From contig NZ_BCPV01000001.1 in assembly GCF_001544135.1 (NCBI RefSeq), positions 1 through 64,000 on the forward strand: a stretch of DNA of 64,000 nucleotides, in the 5' to 3' direction. Below, piece after piece: positions 9,358 through 18,229 of the stretch (position 1 is the first letter of the stretch; each line of letters starts with the position of its first letter). The stretch comes from Geobacillus zalihae NBRC 101842. GTDB lineage: Bacteria; Bacillota; Bacilli; Bacillales; Anoxybacillaceae. A program made the translations under genes and the position numbers. A model generated the notes under the pieces. The model searched no databases. It had not been told where the DNA came from and saw only the letters and a list, made by a program, of their open reading frames with translations.

Positions 9358-10089
9358 TCATTTTCTTCCCCCGGATTGGGCAAGGACGCGCAGCAACTTC
9401 ACCTCATGCGGTGTCAGCTCGCGGTATTCGCCGGGGCGCAGCCCTTTCAAATCGAGAAACGCGTACCGCTCCCGCTTCAGCTTCAGCACCTCGCAGCCGA
9501 TCGCCTCAAACATGCGGCGCACTTGCCGGTTTCGTCCTTCGTGGATACGGATTTCCACAATGGCTGTCCCCTTCTTTCGGTCGGCGGAGAGCAGCTTCAC
9601 TTTGGCTGGCGCCGTCATGCCATCTTCCAACTGCACTCCTTGTTCGAGCCGTTTCAGCTGCTCGTGCGTTGGAATGCCTTTCACTTTGGCAATGTACACT
9701 TTTTCAATTTCATACCGCGGGTGCATAAGCAGGTTGGCAAAGTCGCCGTCATTCGTCAACAAAAGCAGTCCAGACGTATCGTAGTCAAGCCGCCCGATCG
9801 GATAAATGCGTTTGTCCAGATCTTTGAAAAAATCGGTCACCACTTTGCGGCCTCTGTCATCTTTGACGCTGGAAATCACCCCGCGCGGCTTGTACAGCAA
9901 ATAATATACCGGCTCTTCGCGCTCGATCGGGATGCCGTCGACTTCGACATCATCGCGCGGCCCGACCTTGACGCCAAGCTCCTTGACGACGCGGCCGTTC
10001 ACTTTCACCCGCCCTTGCAAAATGAGTTCTTCCGCCTTGCGCCTTGACGCGATGCCGGCGCGGGCGATCACTTTTTGCAACCGTTCCAT
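9358..10089 (-). CDS. rluB: 23S rRNA pseudouridine synthase RluB
   Basis: 243 residues: N-terminal S4 RNA-binding domain (RLQKVIARAGIASRRKAEEL), then an RsuA/RluB-type catalytic domain with the conserved Asp in GRLDYDTSGLLLLTNDG, and the late motif EGRNRQVRRMFEAIGCEV. It makes a pseudouridine in the peptidyl-transferase region of 23S rRNA. In B. subtilis it likewise follows spmB (as ypuL). A terminator after spmB suggests rluB has its own promoter. The C-terminus ends QSGGRK. Confidence 0.92.
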   Translation of the reverse strand: MERLQKVIARAGIASRRKAEELILQGRVKVNGRVVKELGVKVGPRDDVEVDGIPIEREEPVYYLLYKPRGVISSVKDDRGRKVVTDFFKDLDKRIYPIGRLDYDTSGLLLLTNDGDFANLLMHPRYEIEKVYIAKVKGIPTHEQLKRLEQGVQLEDGMTAPAKVKLLSADRKKGTAIVEIRIHEGRNRQVRRMFEAIGCEVLKLKRERYAFLDLKGLRPGEYRELTPHEVKLLRVLAQSGGRK

Positions 10090-10182
10090 TCTCTCTCACC
10101 TCTTTCATCATCTTACCCTTTCCGTCTAACAGATACAAGTGCGGCACTTTTATTTTTCACCTTTCCCGTTCCCTTTGCAAAC

Positions 10183-10205
10183 AAAAAACCCGCCGGACGA
10201 CGGGA
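10183..10205 (-). terminator. Terminator of the dacB-spmA-spmB operon
   Basis: On the minus strand a short GC stem (CCCGTC with GGCGGG, one G-T pair) is followed by TTTTTTG. It lies 17 bases after the spmB stop and before rluB. Confidence 0.65.
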
Positions 10206-10221
10206 ACGAAAAAAGGCGCCG

Positions 10222-10755
10222 CTAGCGCCCGAATACAAACAAAACGATGAAAACAGAAACAATAAAGCTGAGAATGTCGGCCAAAATGCCGACTTTTAAC
10301 GCATCGCCCATTTTTTTGACGCCGACGGCGCCAAAATAGACGGTGAGCACGTAAAGCGTCGTCTCCGTACTGCCTTGGATCGTAGAAGCAAGGCGCCCGA
10401 TGAACGAATCCGGGCCGTAAGTAGCGATCAAATCGGTCGTCATGCCGAGCGCCGCCGTGCCGGAAAGCGTGCGGAGAGCCGCAAGCGGAACGACTTCGGC
10501 CGGCAGTCCAATGGCATCAGCCAGCGGTTTGATCACTTCCATCATGGCATCAAGCGCCCCTGAGGCTCGGAAAATGGCGACCGACACCAACATGCCGACC
10601 AAATACGGGATGAGCGAAAACGCGATCTCGATCCCTTCCTTGCCGCCTTCCACAAACGCTTCGTACGTCGGCACTTTCTTTGCTGTACCGTAAAGCAAAA
10701 TAAAAGCGATGAGCGCAGGGATCAGCCAAACAGAAAGAAGTTGGACGATGGCCAT
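10222..10755 (-). CDS. spmB: Spore maturation protein SpmB
   Basis: Hydrophobic membrane protein of the nucleoside-recognition (Gate) family, 177 residues, needed with SpmA for full spore core dehydration in B. subtilis. Start chosen at MAIVQLLSVW, whose ATG shares one base with the spmA stop (TAATG) and which matches the 178-residue B. subtilis protein. Several predicted membrane segments, ending in VSVFIVLFVFGR. Last gene of dacB-spmA-spmB. Confidence 0.93.
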   Translation of the reverse strand: MAIVQLLSVWLIPALIAFILLYGTAKKVPTYEAFVEGGKEGIEIAFSLIPYLVGMLVSVAIFRASGALDAMMEVIKPLADAIGLPAEVVPLAALRTLSGTAALGMTTDLIATYGPDSFIGRLASTIQGSTETTLYVLTVYFGAVGVKKMGDALKVGILADILSFIVSVFIVLFVFGR

Positions 10756-11351
10756 TATGGCTTCCTGCCTTTCCGCATCCGTTTCCAATAATAGTACCGG
10801 TCAATCAATACCGCCCCAATCGTCGAAATCGTCGAGGCGACGATCGTCGTCCCAATGATCTCGCCAGGCGCCGCTGAACCGTACGTCATGCGGATCGAGA
10901 TGACGGTCGCCGGAATGAGCGTAATGCCTGATGTGTTCATGGCCAAAAATGTCACCATCGACCGGCTCGCCTCGTCGCGGCCGCCGTTGAGCTTTTTTAG
11001 CTGCTCCATCGCCTTTATGCCCATCGGCGTCGCCGCATTGCCAAGGCCGAACATGTTGGCGACCATATTCGAGACGATATAGCCGAGCGCGGGATGGCCG
11101 GGCGGCACCTCTGGAAACAAGCGGCGTACGAGCGGCATAAACAGGCGCGCCGCTTTGTCAAGCAAGCCGGCGCGTTCCGCGATCGCCATCAGCCCGAGCC
11201 AAAACACTAAAATGCTGACCATGCCGATGCTGATCGTCACCGCTTCTTTGGCGCTTTCAAACACCGCTTTGTTCACTTCGTCCATCGTGCCGTTGGCCGC
11301 CGCAAAGACGATGCCAATGACCGCCATCATCACCCAAATGAGGTTAACCAT
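10755..11351 (-). CDS. spmA: Spore maturation protein SpmA
   Basis: 198-residue polytopic membrane protein with a Gate/nucleoside-recognition domain; motifs include YIVSNMVANMFGLGNAATPM and MNTSGITLIPATVISIR. Acts with SpmB and DacB in the mother cell during cortex maturation and core dehydration. Its start lies within the last codons of dacB (8-base overlap), so the three genes are coupled. Confidence 0.94.
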   Translation of the reverse strand: MVNLIWVMMAVIGIVFAAANGTMDEVNKAVFESAKEAVTISIGMVSILVFWLGLMAIAERAGLLDKAARLFMPLVRRLFPEVPPGHPALGYIVSNMVANMFGLGNAATPMGIKAMEQLKKLNGGRDEASRSMVTFLAMNTSGITLIPATVISIRMTYGSAAPGEIIGTTIVASTISTIGAVLIDRYYYWKRMRKGRKP

Positions 11352-12492
11352 CGCTTCTCACACCTAAAAAGCGAAATGCTTGCCATAAAAACCCTCGGCC
11401 GCTTCCTTCCTTTCCCGGTTCATACAGCAGCGGCACCGAATCAACCGCCTTTTGATGCAAATAAAGCACCGCCTTTCCGACCTCTGTCGGCACCCGTTCT
11501 GGGTATTTTTTCCATTCTTTGCGCGGCTTCAGCAAATACACTTTCACCTGCAGCCCGCTCTCCTCTTTATCGGTCACCGGATATCGCAAATCGCGGACCG
11601 CCTGCAGCCGCCCGCGGTAAAACGGATCAGAAATTTTGTCGACCACCCGCTCGCTGCTCACTTTGGCGATGTGATAATGAGAAAATCCATATTCGTACAT
11701 AGCGATATGATCATTCCAATCGTCCGGTGCATCCAACGTCACGGCGATCAAATCGACGCCGCCTTTGGACGCCGTCGTCACGAGCGTGCGATGGGCCCGT
11801 TTCGTATAGCCGGTTTTGCCGCCGGTGCAATATTCGTAAAGACTTGTCAACAACTTGTTTTTATTTCGCCACACACGCGCGCCGTCTTCGCCGGGCGGAG
11901 CGGGGGCGCGGTACACTTTCGTCCCCGAGATGCGCCGAAACTCTTTGTTTTTCATCGCATATTGCATGAGCAGCGCCATATCGTACGCGGTTGAGTAGTG
12001 GTTTTCCGCGTCATCCAACCCGTGCGGATTGGCAAACTCGGTATCACGCATCCCGATTTCAGCCGCTTTTTGGTTCATTAAAAAAACAAATCCTTCGACG
12101 CTGCCGCCGACATGTTCAGCGATGGCCACCGCCGCGTCGTTGCCGGAACGAAGCATCAGCCCATATACCAAATCGCGCAGTTTGATTTTCTCCCCTTGGC
12201 GCAAGTAAATTGACGACCCTTCGGTCCGGACAGCGCGGGCGCTGACCGTCACCGTGTCGTCCATCTTCCCCGATTCAATCGCCAAAATGGCGGTCATAAT
12301 TTTCGTAATGCTGGCGATGCGCCGTTTTGTATAGGCATCCTTGGCAAACAAAACCCGCCCGGAATGCTGCTCTATCAAAATCGCGCTTTTTGCGCTCACC
12401 CCATCCATAGCGCGCATCCGCTCTGGAACAAATGCCATAATCCCCGCAGCGAGTGCAAGAATGAGCGCAATGAGCCGCTTCTGCTTATTCAT
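11344..12492 (-). CDS. dacB: Sporulation D-alanyl-D-alanine carboxypeptidase DacB (PBP5*)
   Basis: Penicillin-binding carboxypeptidase that trims stem peptides in the spore cortex. Signal peptide MNKQKRLIALILALAAGIMA, then the three active-site motifs: SITK (in RIASITKIMT), SGN (RSGNDAAVA) and KTG (TGGKTGYTKRA), followed by a C-terminal beta domain and an amphipathic tail. 382 residues like the B. subtilis protein. The frame stays open far upstream, but the signal peptide fixes the start. AAAGGAGG stands about 20 bases upstream, rather far. A sigma-E promoter lies 140 bases upstream. Confidence 0.93.
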   Translation of the reverse strand: MNKQKRLIALILALAAGIMAFVPERMRAMDGVSAKSAILIEQHSGRVLFAKDAYTKRRIASITKIMTAILAIESGKMDDTVTVSARAVRTEGSSIYLRQGEKIKLRDLVYGLMLRSGNDAAVAIAEHVGGSVEGFVFLMNQKAAEIGMRDTEFANPHGLDDAENHYSTAYDMALLMQYAMKNKEFRRISGTKVYRAPAPPGEDGARVWRNKNKLLTSLYEYCTGGKTGYTKRAHRTLVTTASKGGVDLIAVTLDAPDDWNDHIAMYEYGFSHYHIAKVSSERVVDKISDPFYRGRLQAVRDLRYPVTDKEESGLQVKVYLLKPRKEWKKYPERVPTEVGKAVLYLHQKAVDSVPLLYEPGKEGSGRGFLWQAFRFLGVRSDG

Positions 12493-12631
12493 CTCATATC
12501 GGCGAGGATCCCCCTCCTTTAAGGAGCGGGGAGGAATCGCCTGTTCCTCCTTTCCGATTAGGCTGAACGGGCCGCAGCCGAAGAAACGTCGCGGCGGAAA
12601 CAGGCTGAACCCCAAAGCCGCGTTTTGTACA

Positions 12632-12659
12632 AGTGTATGCGTCGATGGGACAAATATGA
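12632..12659 (-). promoter_or_regulatory. Sigma-E promoter of dacB-spmA-spmB
   Basis: On the minus strand TCATATT (12653-12659), a 13-base spacer and CATACACT (12632-12639) fit the sigma-E consensus (KMATATT, 13-15 bases, CATACAMT). This agrees with mother-cell expression of the operon in B. subtilis. The 12493-12840 interval holds only this promoter, a leader of about 130 bases and the sodF terminator; I see no gene in it. Confidence 0.8.
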
Positions 12660-12810
12660 TGAAAAAATGCCGTTGCAAGGGGAGACAGCCCTGAACGATC
12701 CGCTCCGGCGCTTGCGCTGGGCTCATTGATGACATTTCCCTGCAAAGAGAAAGCCGCTCCCCGAAAAGACGGACAGGTGTCCTGATGGATCGCAGCGCCT
12801 GCTCTCCCAA

Positions 12811-12840
12811 AAAAACGGGCAGGGGGTTCCCCCCCGCCCG
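12811..12840 (-). terminator. Terminator of the superoxide dismutase gene
   Basis: ACGGGC..GGGGG and CCCCC..GCCCGT form a long GC-rich stem with a 2-4 base loop, followed on the minus strand by TTTTTTT. It lies 2 bases after the sodF stop: a textbook intrinsic terminator. Confidence 0.9.
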
Positions 12841-12841
12841 T

Positions 12842-14155
12842 TTAAAACGGCTGCCAACGAAGCTTCCGCGCCTCATGAAAGCGCTCTTCAACGTTGCGCC
12901 AGTTGACGACGTTCCACCAATGTTCGATGTACGCCGCCCGATCATTTTTGTATTGCAAATAGTAGGCATGCTCCCACACATCAAGCACAAGAAGCGGGAT
13001 CACATCCCATTGCGCCATGAGCTGGTGTTTTTCCGCCTGCAAAATTTCCAGCCGGTGCGCTCGCGGCGCCCAAACGAGCAGCGCCCAGCCGACCCCTTCG
13101 GCGCTTTTCGCCGCTTCGGTGAAATGACGGCGAAAGGCGGCAAAGCTGCCAAAATCGCGCTCGATTTGCGCCCGCAGCTCCCCGCGCGGCTCGCCGCCGC
13201 CCTCTGGATGCATGTTGTACCAAAAGATAGTGTGCAAATAATGCCCGGAGCCGTGGAACGCCGCTTCCCGCTCCCAATGTTTCAACAGATCAAAATTGTT
13301 CGTCCGGCGCGCCTCGGCCATCATCCGCTCCGCCTGATTGAGACCGTCGACATAGCTTTGATGATGCTTCGTATGGTGGAGGCGCATGATTTCTTCGGAA
13401 ATATGCGGCTCGAGTGCATCATAACGGTACGGCAGCGGCGGCAAGACATGACGGCCGGGCGCTACTTGTTGACGCGGCTCACCGCCGTCGTCCGCATCCA
13501 CCCAGCGTCGCTTTCCATCGGTCACGTTGTCCGCTTGACCCGGCTCGCCGTCAGCTATATCAGGCAGCGAGTCGGAGAGCTCCGCCATAAAAGCCGGCTC
13601 TTTTCCGTCCTCAACCCGCTCTGCCGTCCCGCTGGTGTCAAGCCATCCGTCTTCGTTCTCTTTGTTTTCACTCTCCAGTTCAGGCGACACCGATTCCCCT
13701 TCGACTTGTTCTTGCGTCGCCTCTTCTTCCCGCTCGGCAGCTGACGAATCAGCCAGGCGGACGGCCCGAGTGTATACGTCATCGACAAGACGCTGGAGCT
13801 CGTAAATCGCTTCTTCGGTCCATTCATCGCCGTGTCCATCGATGTACGCCAACAAAGACGAAAGCCCAACATCCTCAGCCATCCTGCGTGCAGACAGCGC
13901 CTGTTCAACTTGTCTTCCCCACGCAGCCGCTTCCATGACATACTGGCGAAGCGCACCGACATACACGTCATCGGCAAGGCGCTGAAGCTCGCGGACGGCC
14001 TCTTCCGTCCACTCGCCGTCATGCTCGGCAATAAACTCGAGCAGCGACGAAGCGCCATCCGTGCTTGCCCCACGCAAAGCGAGCGTCTCCTTGACTTGAT
14101 TTCCCCATTCGTTCACCCTAGCCGCATATTGGGCGAACAACACCTGATCGTCCAT
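12842..14155 (-). CDS. sodF: Long Fe/Mn superoxide dismutase with duplicated N-terminal module (SodF-like)
   Basis: 437 residues, about twice the usual SOD length. Residues 9-70 and 71-133 are two copies of a helical module (shared WTEE, ELQRL and DDVY). A strongly acidic, low-complexity linker (about 134-230) follows, then a complete Fe/Mn SOD domain with ligand-bearing motifs LHHTKHHQSYV, GSGHYLHTIFW and LDVWEHAYYL. It should convert superoxide to peroxide and oxygen; no signal peptide is seen. AGGAGGAGG lies 10 bases before MDDQVLF, which sets the start. B. subtilis SodF also has an N-terminal extension, but a shorter one. From memory, a long Geobacillus SOD of this kind has been studied as very heat-stable. 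Confidence 0.88.
   Translation of the reverse strand: MDDQVLFAQYAARVNEWGNQVKETLALRGASTDGASSLLEFIAEHDGEWTEEAVRELQRLADDVYVGALRQYVMEAAAWGRQVEQALSARRMAEDVGLSSLLAYIDGHGDEWTEEAIYELQRLVDDVYTRAVRLADSSAAEREEEATQEQVEGESVSPELESENKENEDGWLDTSGTAERVEDGKEPAFMAELSDSLPDIADGEPGQADNVTDGKRRWVDADDGGEPRQQVAPGRHVLPPLPYRYDALEPHISEEIMRLHHTKHHQSYVDGLNQAERMMAEARRTNNFDLLKHWEREAAFHGSGHYLHTIFWYNMHPEGGGEPRGELRAQIERDFGSFAAFRRHFTEAAKSAEGVGWALLVWAPRAHRLEILQAEKHQLMAQWDVIPLLVLDVWEHAYYLQYKNDRAAYIEHWWNVVNWRNVEERFHEARKLRWQPF
13757..14131 (-). repeat. Tandem in-frame duplication inside the SOD gene
   Basis: Two copies of about 62-63 codons (14131-13946 and 13945-13757) encode modules sharing roughly 60 percent of residues by eye, including SSLL, EWTEEA, ELQRL and DDVY at matching positions. 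The repeat is clear at protein level and looser at DNA level, so it is not recent. Confidence 0.8.
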
Positions 14156-14511
14156 TTGGTAAAAACCTCCTCCTGTTTTGTTCGCCATATCGTATGCTGT
14201 CATGGGGAAATCGTTCTTGTCCGCATTCACCCAAATTCCCGGCCGCTCATACATAGAGGAGCGAGGGCAGTCATCATAGGAAAAGACAGCAAGGAAGAAC
14301 AGAATCGCCGCAATGCTTCCCTGCGGCGGGTCTGCAAATGAGCCATAGATAAACCGCTCAAAAAAATCGGGCTGACCCAAAACATATTCGCGTTTTGGGT
14401 CAGCCCCCCTTTTTTCTGAAAAAGGCAGGCTACTTTGGCAAACTGCCGGCTGCACCAAACGGTTTCCTTGTCCGGACGCACAGAAAACGCGGCGCCAACC
14501 GCATTTTCTCG
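14156..14511 (-). other. Intergenic region between sodF and the hypothetical gene of the scp group
   Basis: It holds the sodF leader, in which reading frames stay open but have no ribosome site, and a strong bidirectional terminator at 14369-14406. I see no convincing gene. No clear -35/-10 pair was found for sodF. Confidence 0.5.
14369..14406. terminator. Bidirectional terminator
   Basis: GGGCTGACCCAAAAC and GTTTTGGGTCAGCCC form a perfect 15-bp stem with an 8-base loop. TTTTTT follows on the plus strand and ATTTTTTT on the minus strand. It closes the scpA-scpB-hypothetical unit before sodF. Confidence 0.9.
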
Positions 14512-14913
14512 TTACGCCGACCGTTCAGGCAAGCGGCACTCGCCGGTTTCCACCCATTCGCTGACAAGCGCCTGCAGCGTTTTGGCGTCTACCTCGGCAA
14601 AATAACGGCGCAATTCCTCTTCATCGTGAATATAGACGCGCTTTCGCTGCCGATACGCCGGATTTTTCCATAAACAGACAAGAGCAATGATGTCGCGCAA
14701 ATGAATGTCGCGCCCATTAGCCGTAAACAGTGGATCGCTTTCATACGGCAGCCAATCAAGCAGCGCCGCCTCAAAATGGCGCAAATACAACACAGACAGC
14801 GTCCGCTCTTCGCCCCCGTCGCGGTACGTGACTTCCGAGCGGTTGAAATAGTCTTCAAACGTGTTCGATTGCGACTTTTGCAGCTCTTCACCGTACAGGC
14901 GGCAAACGTTCAT
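14512..14913 (-). CDS. Hypothetical protein downstream of scpB
   Basis: 133 residues, acidic and soluble, with no signal peptide or membrane segment. It begins MNVCRLYGEELQKSQSN after AAGGAGAG with good spacing. The motif NGRDIHLRDIIALVCLWKNP and a C-terminal helical region (EEELRRYFAEVDAKTLQALV) are the only notable parts. In B. subtilis ypuI holds this place after scpB, but I cannot recognise this protein as YpuI. The 18-base gap to scpB suggests co-transcription. Function unknown. Confidence 0.7.
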   Translation of the reverse strand: MNVCRLYGEELQKSQSNTFEDYFNRSEVTYRDGGEERTLSVLYLRHFEAALLDWLPYESDPLFTANGRDIHLRDIIALVCLWKNPAYRQRKRVYIHDEEELRRYFAEVDAKTLQALVSEWVETGECRLPERSA

Positions 14914-14931
14914 GAGCGCTCTCCTTCCCGA

Positions 14932-15585
14932 TCAGCCATTTTTCTTTAGTTTACCATATTCCGGCTGCCCATCGCTCAAATTTTCTGCTAATTTTTCGAA
15001 AAATAAATCCGCTTCCCGCTCGGATTCGCCATCGTCCGCCCATTCCGGCAGCGGCGGCAGCTCCTCGAGCGTTTTTAGCCCGAAATAATCGAGAAATTCC
15101 GGGGTTGTCCCGTACAAAATCGGCCGCCCGGTTCCTTCGGCTCGTCCAACCTCTTTAATGAGCGCCCGTGCCATCAGCGTCTGCAATGGCTTGTCGCTTT
15201 TTACGCCGCGAATTTCCTCAATCTCCGCGCGTGTAATCGGTTGGCGGTATGCGATAATGGCGAGCGTCTCAAGCGCCGCCTGCGACAGCGGCGATGCTCC
15301 CGGCGCTTCGACCAACTTCTTTAAATAGGGGGCGTGTTCTTTTTTTGTCGCCAACAAAAACACGCCGCCAAGTTCGACAAGCTGGATGCCGCGCTCTTCC
15401 CGTCGGCAGTCTTGTTGAAGCTCCTCGATCACCGCTTTCGCCTCTAGCTCGCTGACTTCCAACACAGCGGCAATTTGTGAAAGCGACAGCCCTTCGTCAC
15501 CGGCAGCAAACAACAGCGCTTCGACAATCGCCTTCGCCGGCTTGAGCGCGCCGGCTCCCTTTTTTTCTCTTTCGTTTTGTTCCAT
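14932..15585 (-). CDS. scpB: Segregation and condensation protein ScpB
   Basis: Non-SMC subunit of the SMC-ScpAB condensin, made of two winged-helix domains (residues about 20-100 and 105-180; motifs [20 protein letters not shown] and [20 protein letters not shown]). It binds ScpA and regulates SMC ATPase activity during chromosome segregation. I start at MEQNEREKK (217 residues). The frame is open farther upstream into the scpA stop and the ribosome site here is weak, so the start is less sure than the gene. Confidence 0.92.
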   Translation of the reverse strand: MEQNEREKKGAGALKPAKAIVEALLFAAGDEGLSLSQIAAVLEVSELEAKAVIEELQQDCRREERGIQLVELGGVFLLATKKEHAPYLKKLVEAPGASPLSQAALETLAIIAYRQPITRAEIEEIRGVKSDKPLQTLMARALIKEVGRAEGTGRPILYGTTPEFLDYFGLKTLEELPPLPEWADDGESEREADLFFEKLAENLSDGQPEYGKLKKNG

Positions 15586-15764
15586 CGCCCTTCTGCCACG
15601 CCAAACTCGTTGGCGCCCCTCCTCCTTTCCTCCTGTTTTCGTCGTTTCCCAAGTCTTCTCACCCCAATGTGAGTCAACTCTCCGCCTTATCATGGCATGG
15701 GCAAACAAACAACAAAAGAAAAGCGGCCCGCCGCAGCGAACCGCCGCGGCCAAACCGCACCACC

Positions 15765-16520
15765 TCAACCGGCTGGTTTCACCGCAAGAAACAAATCGCT
15801 GAAATTCCGTTCTTGCTCAACGATGATTTCGTCTTGCTTCATCAACTCTAAAATGGCCAAAAACGTCACGACGATATACGAACGATCGTAGGACGGAAAC
15901 AGCTCGTAAAAGTTTTTCCGCCCGTTCGCCTGCTTTAGTTCATGCAAAATTTCCGCCATGCGCTGTTCGACGGAAATATCTTGGCGGGAGATTTTCGCCC
16001 GCATCGGTTTTTGCAGTTTTTTGCGGCGCAACAGCTTCGACAAGGCGCCAAGCATATCGTATACGTTCACATCCAGCGGCGCCGCCTTTTTCTCATCCGC
16101 GTATGCGCTTAAGTCGCTCGGCGGCTTTGTAAACAAAAGCGCCCGTTCCTCTTCGCGCCGCTTCAGTTCGCGCGCCGCCTCTTTAAACTTTTTATATTCA
16201 AGCAGCCGCTGCGTCAGCTCCTCACGCGGGTCCCCGTCATCGCCCCACTCGATGTCGCCGTCGACCGCTTCTTCATTGGAGGGCGGCAGCAGCATTTTGC
16301 TTTTGATCGCAAGCAAGGTGGCCGCCATCACTAAATATTCGCTGGCGATATCCAACTCAAGCTCCTGCATGGCGTGAATGTACGCCATATACTGCTCCGT
16401 AATTTGCGCGACCGGAATATCATAAATATCAATTTCATAGCGGTTGATCAAATGCAAAAGCAGATCAAGCGGCCCTTCAAACGCTTCGATTTTGACGTTG
16501 TACGGCAATTGCACATCCAT
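15765..16520 (-). CDS. scpA: Segregation and condensation protein ScpA
   Basis: Kleisin subunit of the SMC condensin complex, 251 residues. The N-terminal SMC-binding region reads [20 protein letters not shown], followed by [13 protein letters not shown]; the C-terminal winged helix ([20 protein letters not shown]) contacts the SMC head. Start set at [16 protein letters not shown] by comparison with the family; the frame is open farther upstream. Divergent from ypuF. Confidence 0.94.
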   Translation of the reverse strand: MDVQLPYNVKIEAFEGPLDLLLHLINRYEIDIYDIPVAQITEQYMAYIHAMQELELDIASEYLVMAATLLAIKSKMLLPPSNEEAVDGDIEWGDDGDPREELTQRLLEYKKFKEAARELKRREEERALLFTKPPSDLSAYADEKKAAPLDVNVYDMLGALSKLLRRKKLQKPMRAKISRQDISVEQRMAEILHELKQANGRKNFYELFPSYDRSYIVVTFLAILELMKQDEIIVEQERNFSDLFLAVKPAG

Positions 16521-16714
16521 CCCACCATTTTTTCCAGAACCACCGCCCGGTAGGCTCGTCTCCAGCTGCAGTACATTTATTGTATCATAACGAAGCGGCG
16601 AAGCGAACGGAAAACAGTCTCTTTTTTGCGCCGCAGGCCGCCGAAGCCGTATAATCGAAGAAGAGCCGTCCGCCTTCACATGGCGCGGCCCACTTTTGAA
16701 AGGAACGATGGCCG

Positions 16715-17254
16715 ATGTATCCAAAAGCGTATATCGAGTATTTGGTCCATTTCCATAGCGACCGCGATTATTTTGAATGCCACGAGATTTTGGAGGAACA
16801 TTGGAAACAAGACGGTCGAAACAAAGGTTGGCTTGTGCTCATTCAAATGGCGGTCGCTTTTTACCATTACCGGCGCGGCAACACTTCCGGCGCGCTCCGC
16901 CTCATTCGACGGGCGCGGGCGCTGCTTGACGAAGCGCAAGAGATGATCCGGCGGCTCGGCCTCGATGACGAGGCGCTCGCCCGCTTGCTCGACGAGACGG
17001 CTGGGCGGATCACTCGCGGCGAACCGTACGAAAGCGTCGAACTGCCGATTCGCGACCGTTCCCTTTATGAGCAATGCCAGGCCGCCTGCGCCCGCCGGCA
17101 GCTCGTTTGGGGGCAAGCCAGCGACCTAGCCAACCTTGATCTTGTGGATAAACACCGGCGCCGCGACCGCTCGGACGTCATCGCCGCACGCGAACAAAAA
17201 AAACGGGCCAAAGCGGAAGGAGTTGGCTTCCCTCCCCCTCCGCCGCCCGCCTGA
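16715..17254 (+). CDS. ypuF: DUF309 family protein (YpuF-like)
   Basis: 179-residue soluble protein. The N-terminal half has the DUF309 signature DYFECHEILEEHWK and, later, FYHYRRGNTSGALRL, an all-helical fold of unknown function. AAAGGA stands 10 bases before the ATG. The C-terminal tail is charged and ends in a proline run (FPPPPPPA). B. subtilis ypuF likewise lies beside scpA and ribT. Here it is divergent from scpA and convergent with ribT. Confidence 0.85.
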   Translation: MYPKAYIEYLVHFHSDRDYFECHEILEEHWKQDGRNKGWLVLIQMAVAFYHYRRGNTSGALRLIRRARALLDEAQEMIRRLGLDDEALARLLDETAGRITRGEPYESVELPIRDRSLYEQCQAACARRQLVWGQASDLANLDLVDKHRRRDRSDVIAAREQKKRAKAEGVGFPPPPPPA

Positions 17255-17269
17255 GCGCGGCACCGCGCT
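17254..17269 (+). terminator. Short hairpin after ypuF
   Basis: AGCGCGG and CCGCGCT form a 7-bp stem with a 2-base gap, directly after the ypuF stop. AGTTTCGTTATT follows on the plus strand. It separates the convergent ypuF and ribT. Confidence 0.45.
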
Positions 17270-17276
17270 AGTTTCG

Positions 17277-17642
<366 letters not shown>

Positions 17643-17744
17643 TCATTATCGACAAACGCTTTTCCGAAATGGAAAAGTTTTTGTCATTTTCTCTATACGT
17701 ATTATAAACATTCTCACCGATATTGTGAACCATTTCATGCCTTT

Positions 17745-18209
17745 TTACGCAAATGTCCGCAAGACGTTCGCCATTTCGATCGCCGACACCGCCGCTTCCC
17801 ATCCTTTATTGCCCGCTTTCGTGCCGGCCCGCTCGATCGCCTGTTCAATGGTGTCCGTCGTCAACACGCCGAAAATGACCGGAACACCGCTTGCAAGCGC
17901 CGCGTGGGAGACGCCTTTGGCCGCCTCGCTGCAGACGTAGTCAAAATGGCTCGTTGCCCCACGGATGACGGCGCCAAGCGTAATGACAGCGTCAAACTGC
18001 TTCGATTCCGCCATTTTTTTCGCCACAAGCGGGATTTCAAACGCACCCGGCACCCAGGCGACCGTGATGTCGCTGTCGCTCACGCCATGGCGCGTCAAGC
18101 CGTCGATCGCCCCAGATAAAAGCTTGCCCGTGATGAATTCGTTAAAACGAGAGACGACGATGCCGATTTTCAATCCGGTGCCGACTAAGTTTCCTTCAAT
18201 GATGCGCAT
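17745..18209 (-). CDS. ribH: 6,7-dimethyl-8-ribityllumazine synthase
   Basis: Penultimate step of riboflavin synthesis: condenses dihydroxybutanone phosphate with the ribitylamino-pyrimidine. Motifs are [43 protein letters not shown] and [12 protein letters not shown]. Start at [10 protein letters not shown] (154 residues, as in B. subtilis) after GGGAGGAG. In bacilli 60 copies form an icosahedral shell enclosing riboflavin synthase. 20 bases after ribBA in the rib operon. Confidence 0.95.
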   Translation of the reverse strand: MRIIEGNLVGTGLKIGIVVSRFNEFITGKLLSGAIDGLTRHGVSDSDITVAWVPGAFEIPLVAKKMAESKQFDAVITLGAVIRGATSHFDYVCSEAAKGVSHAALASGVPVIFGVLTTDTIEQAIERAGTKAGNKGWEAAVSAIEMANVLRTFA

Positions 18210-18229
18210 GTTCGTTGCTCCTCCCATCA

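Noticed and set aside
12493-12990. Long N-terminal extension of dacB
   Set aside because: The frame is open upstream, but the signal peptide starts at 12492, and the extension crosses a sigma-E promoter and the sodF terminator.
14156-14458. Extra 100 codons at the start of the SOD
   Set aside because: The extension crosses a bidirectional terminator, and a strong ribosome site stands just before MDDQVLF.
14227-14481. Separate small gene between sodF and the scp unit (minus strand)
   Set aside because: It spans a perfect terminator stem, which produces the apparent coding; no ribosome site.
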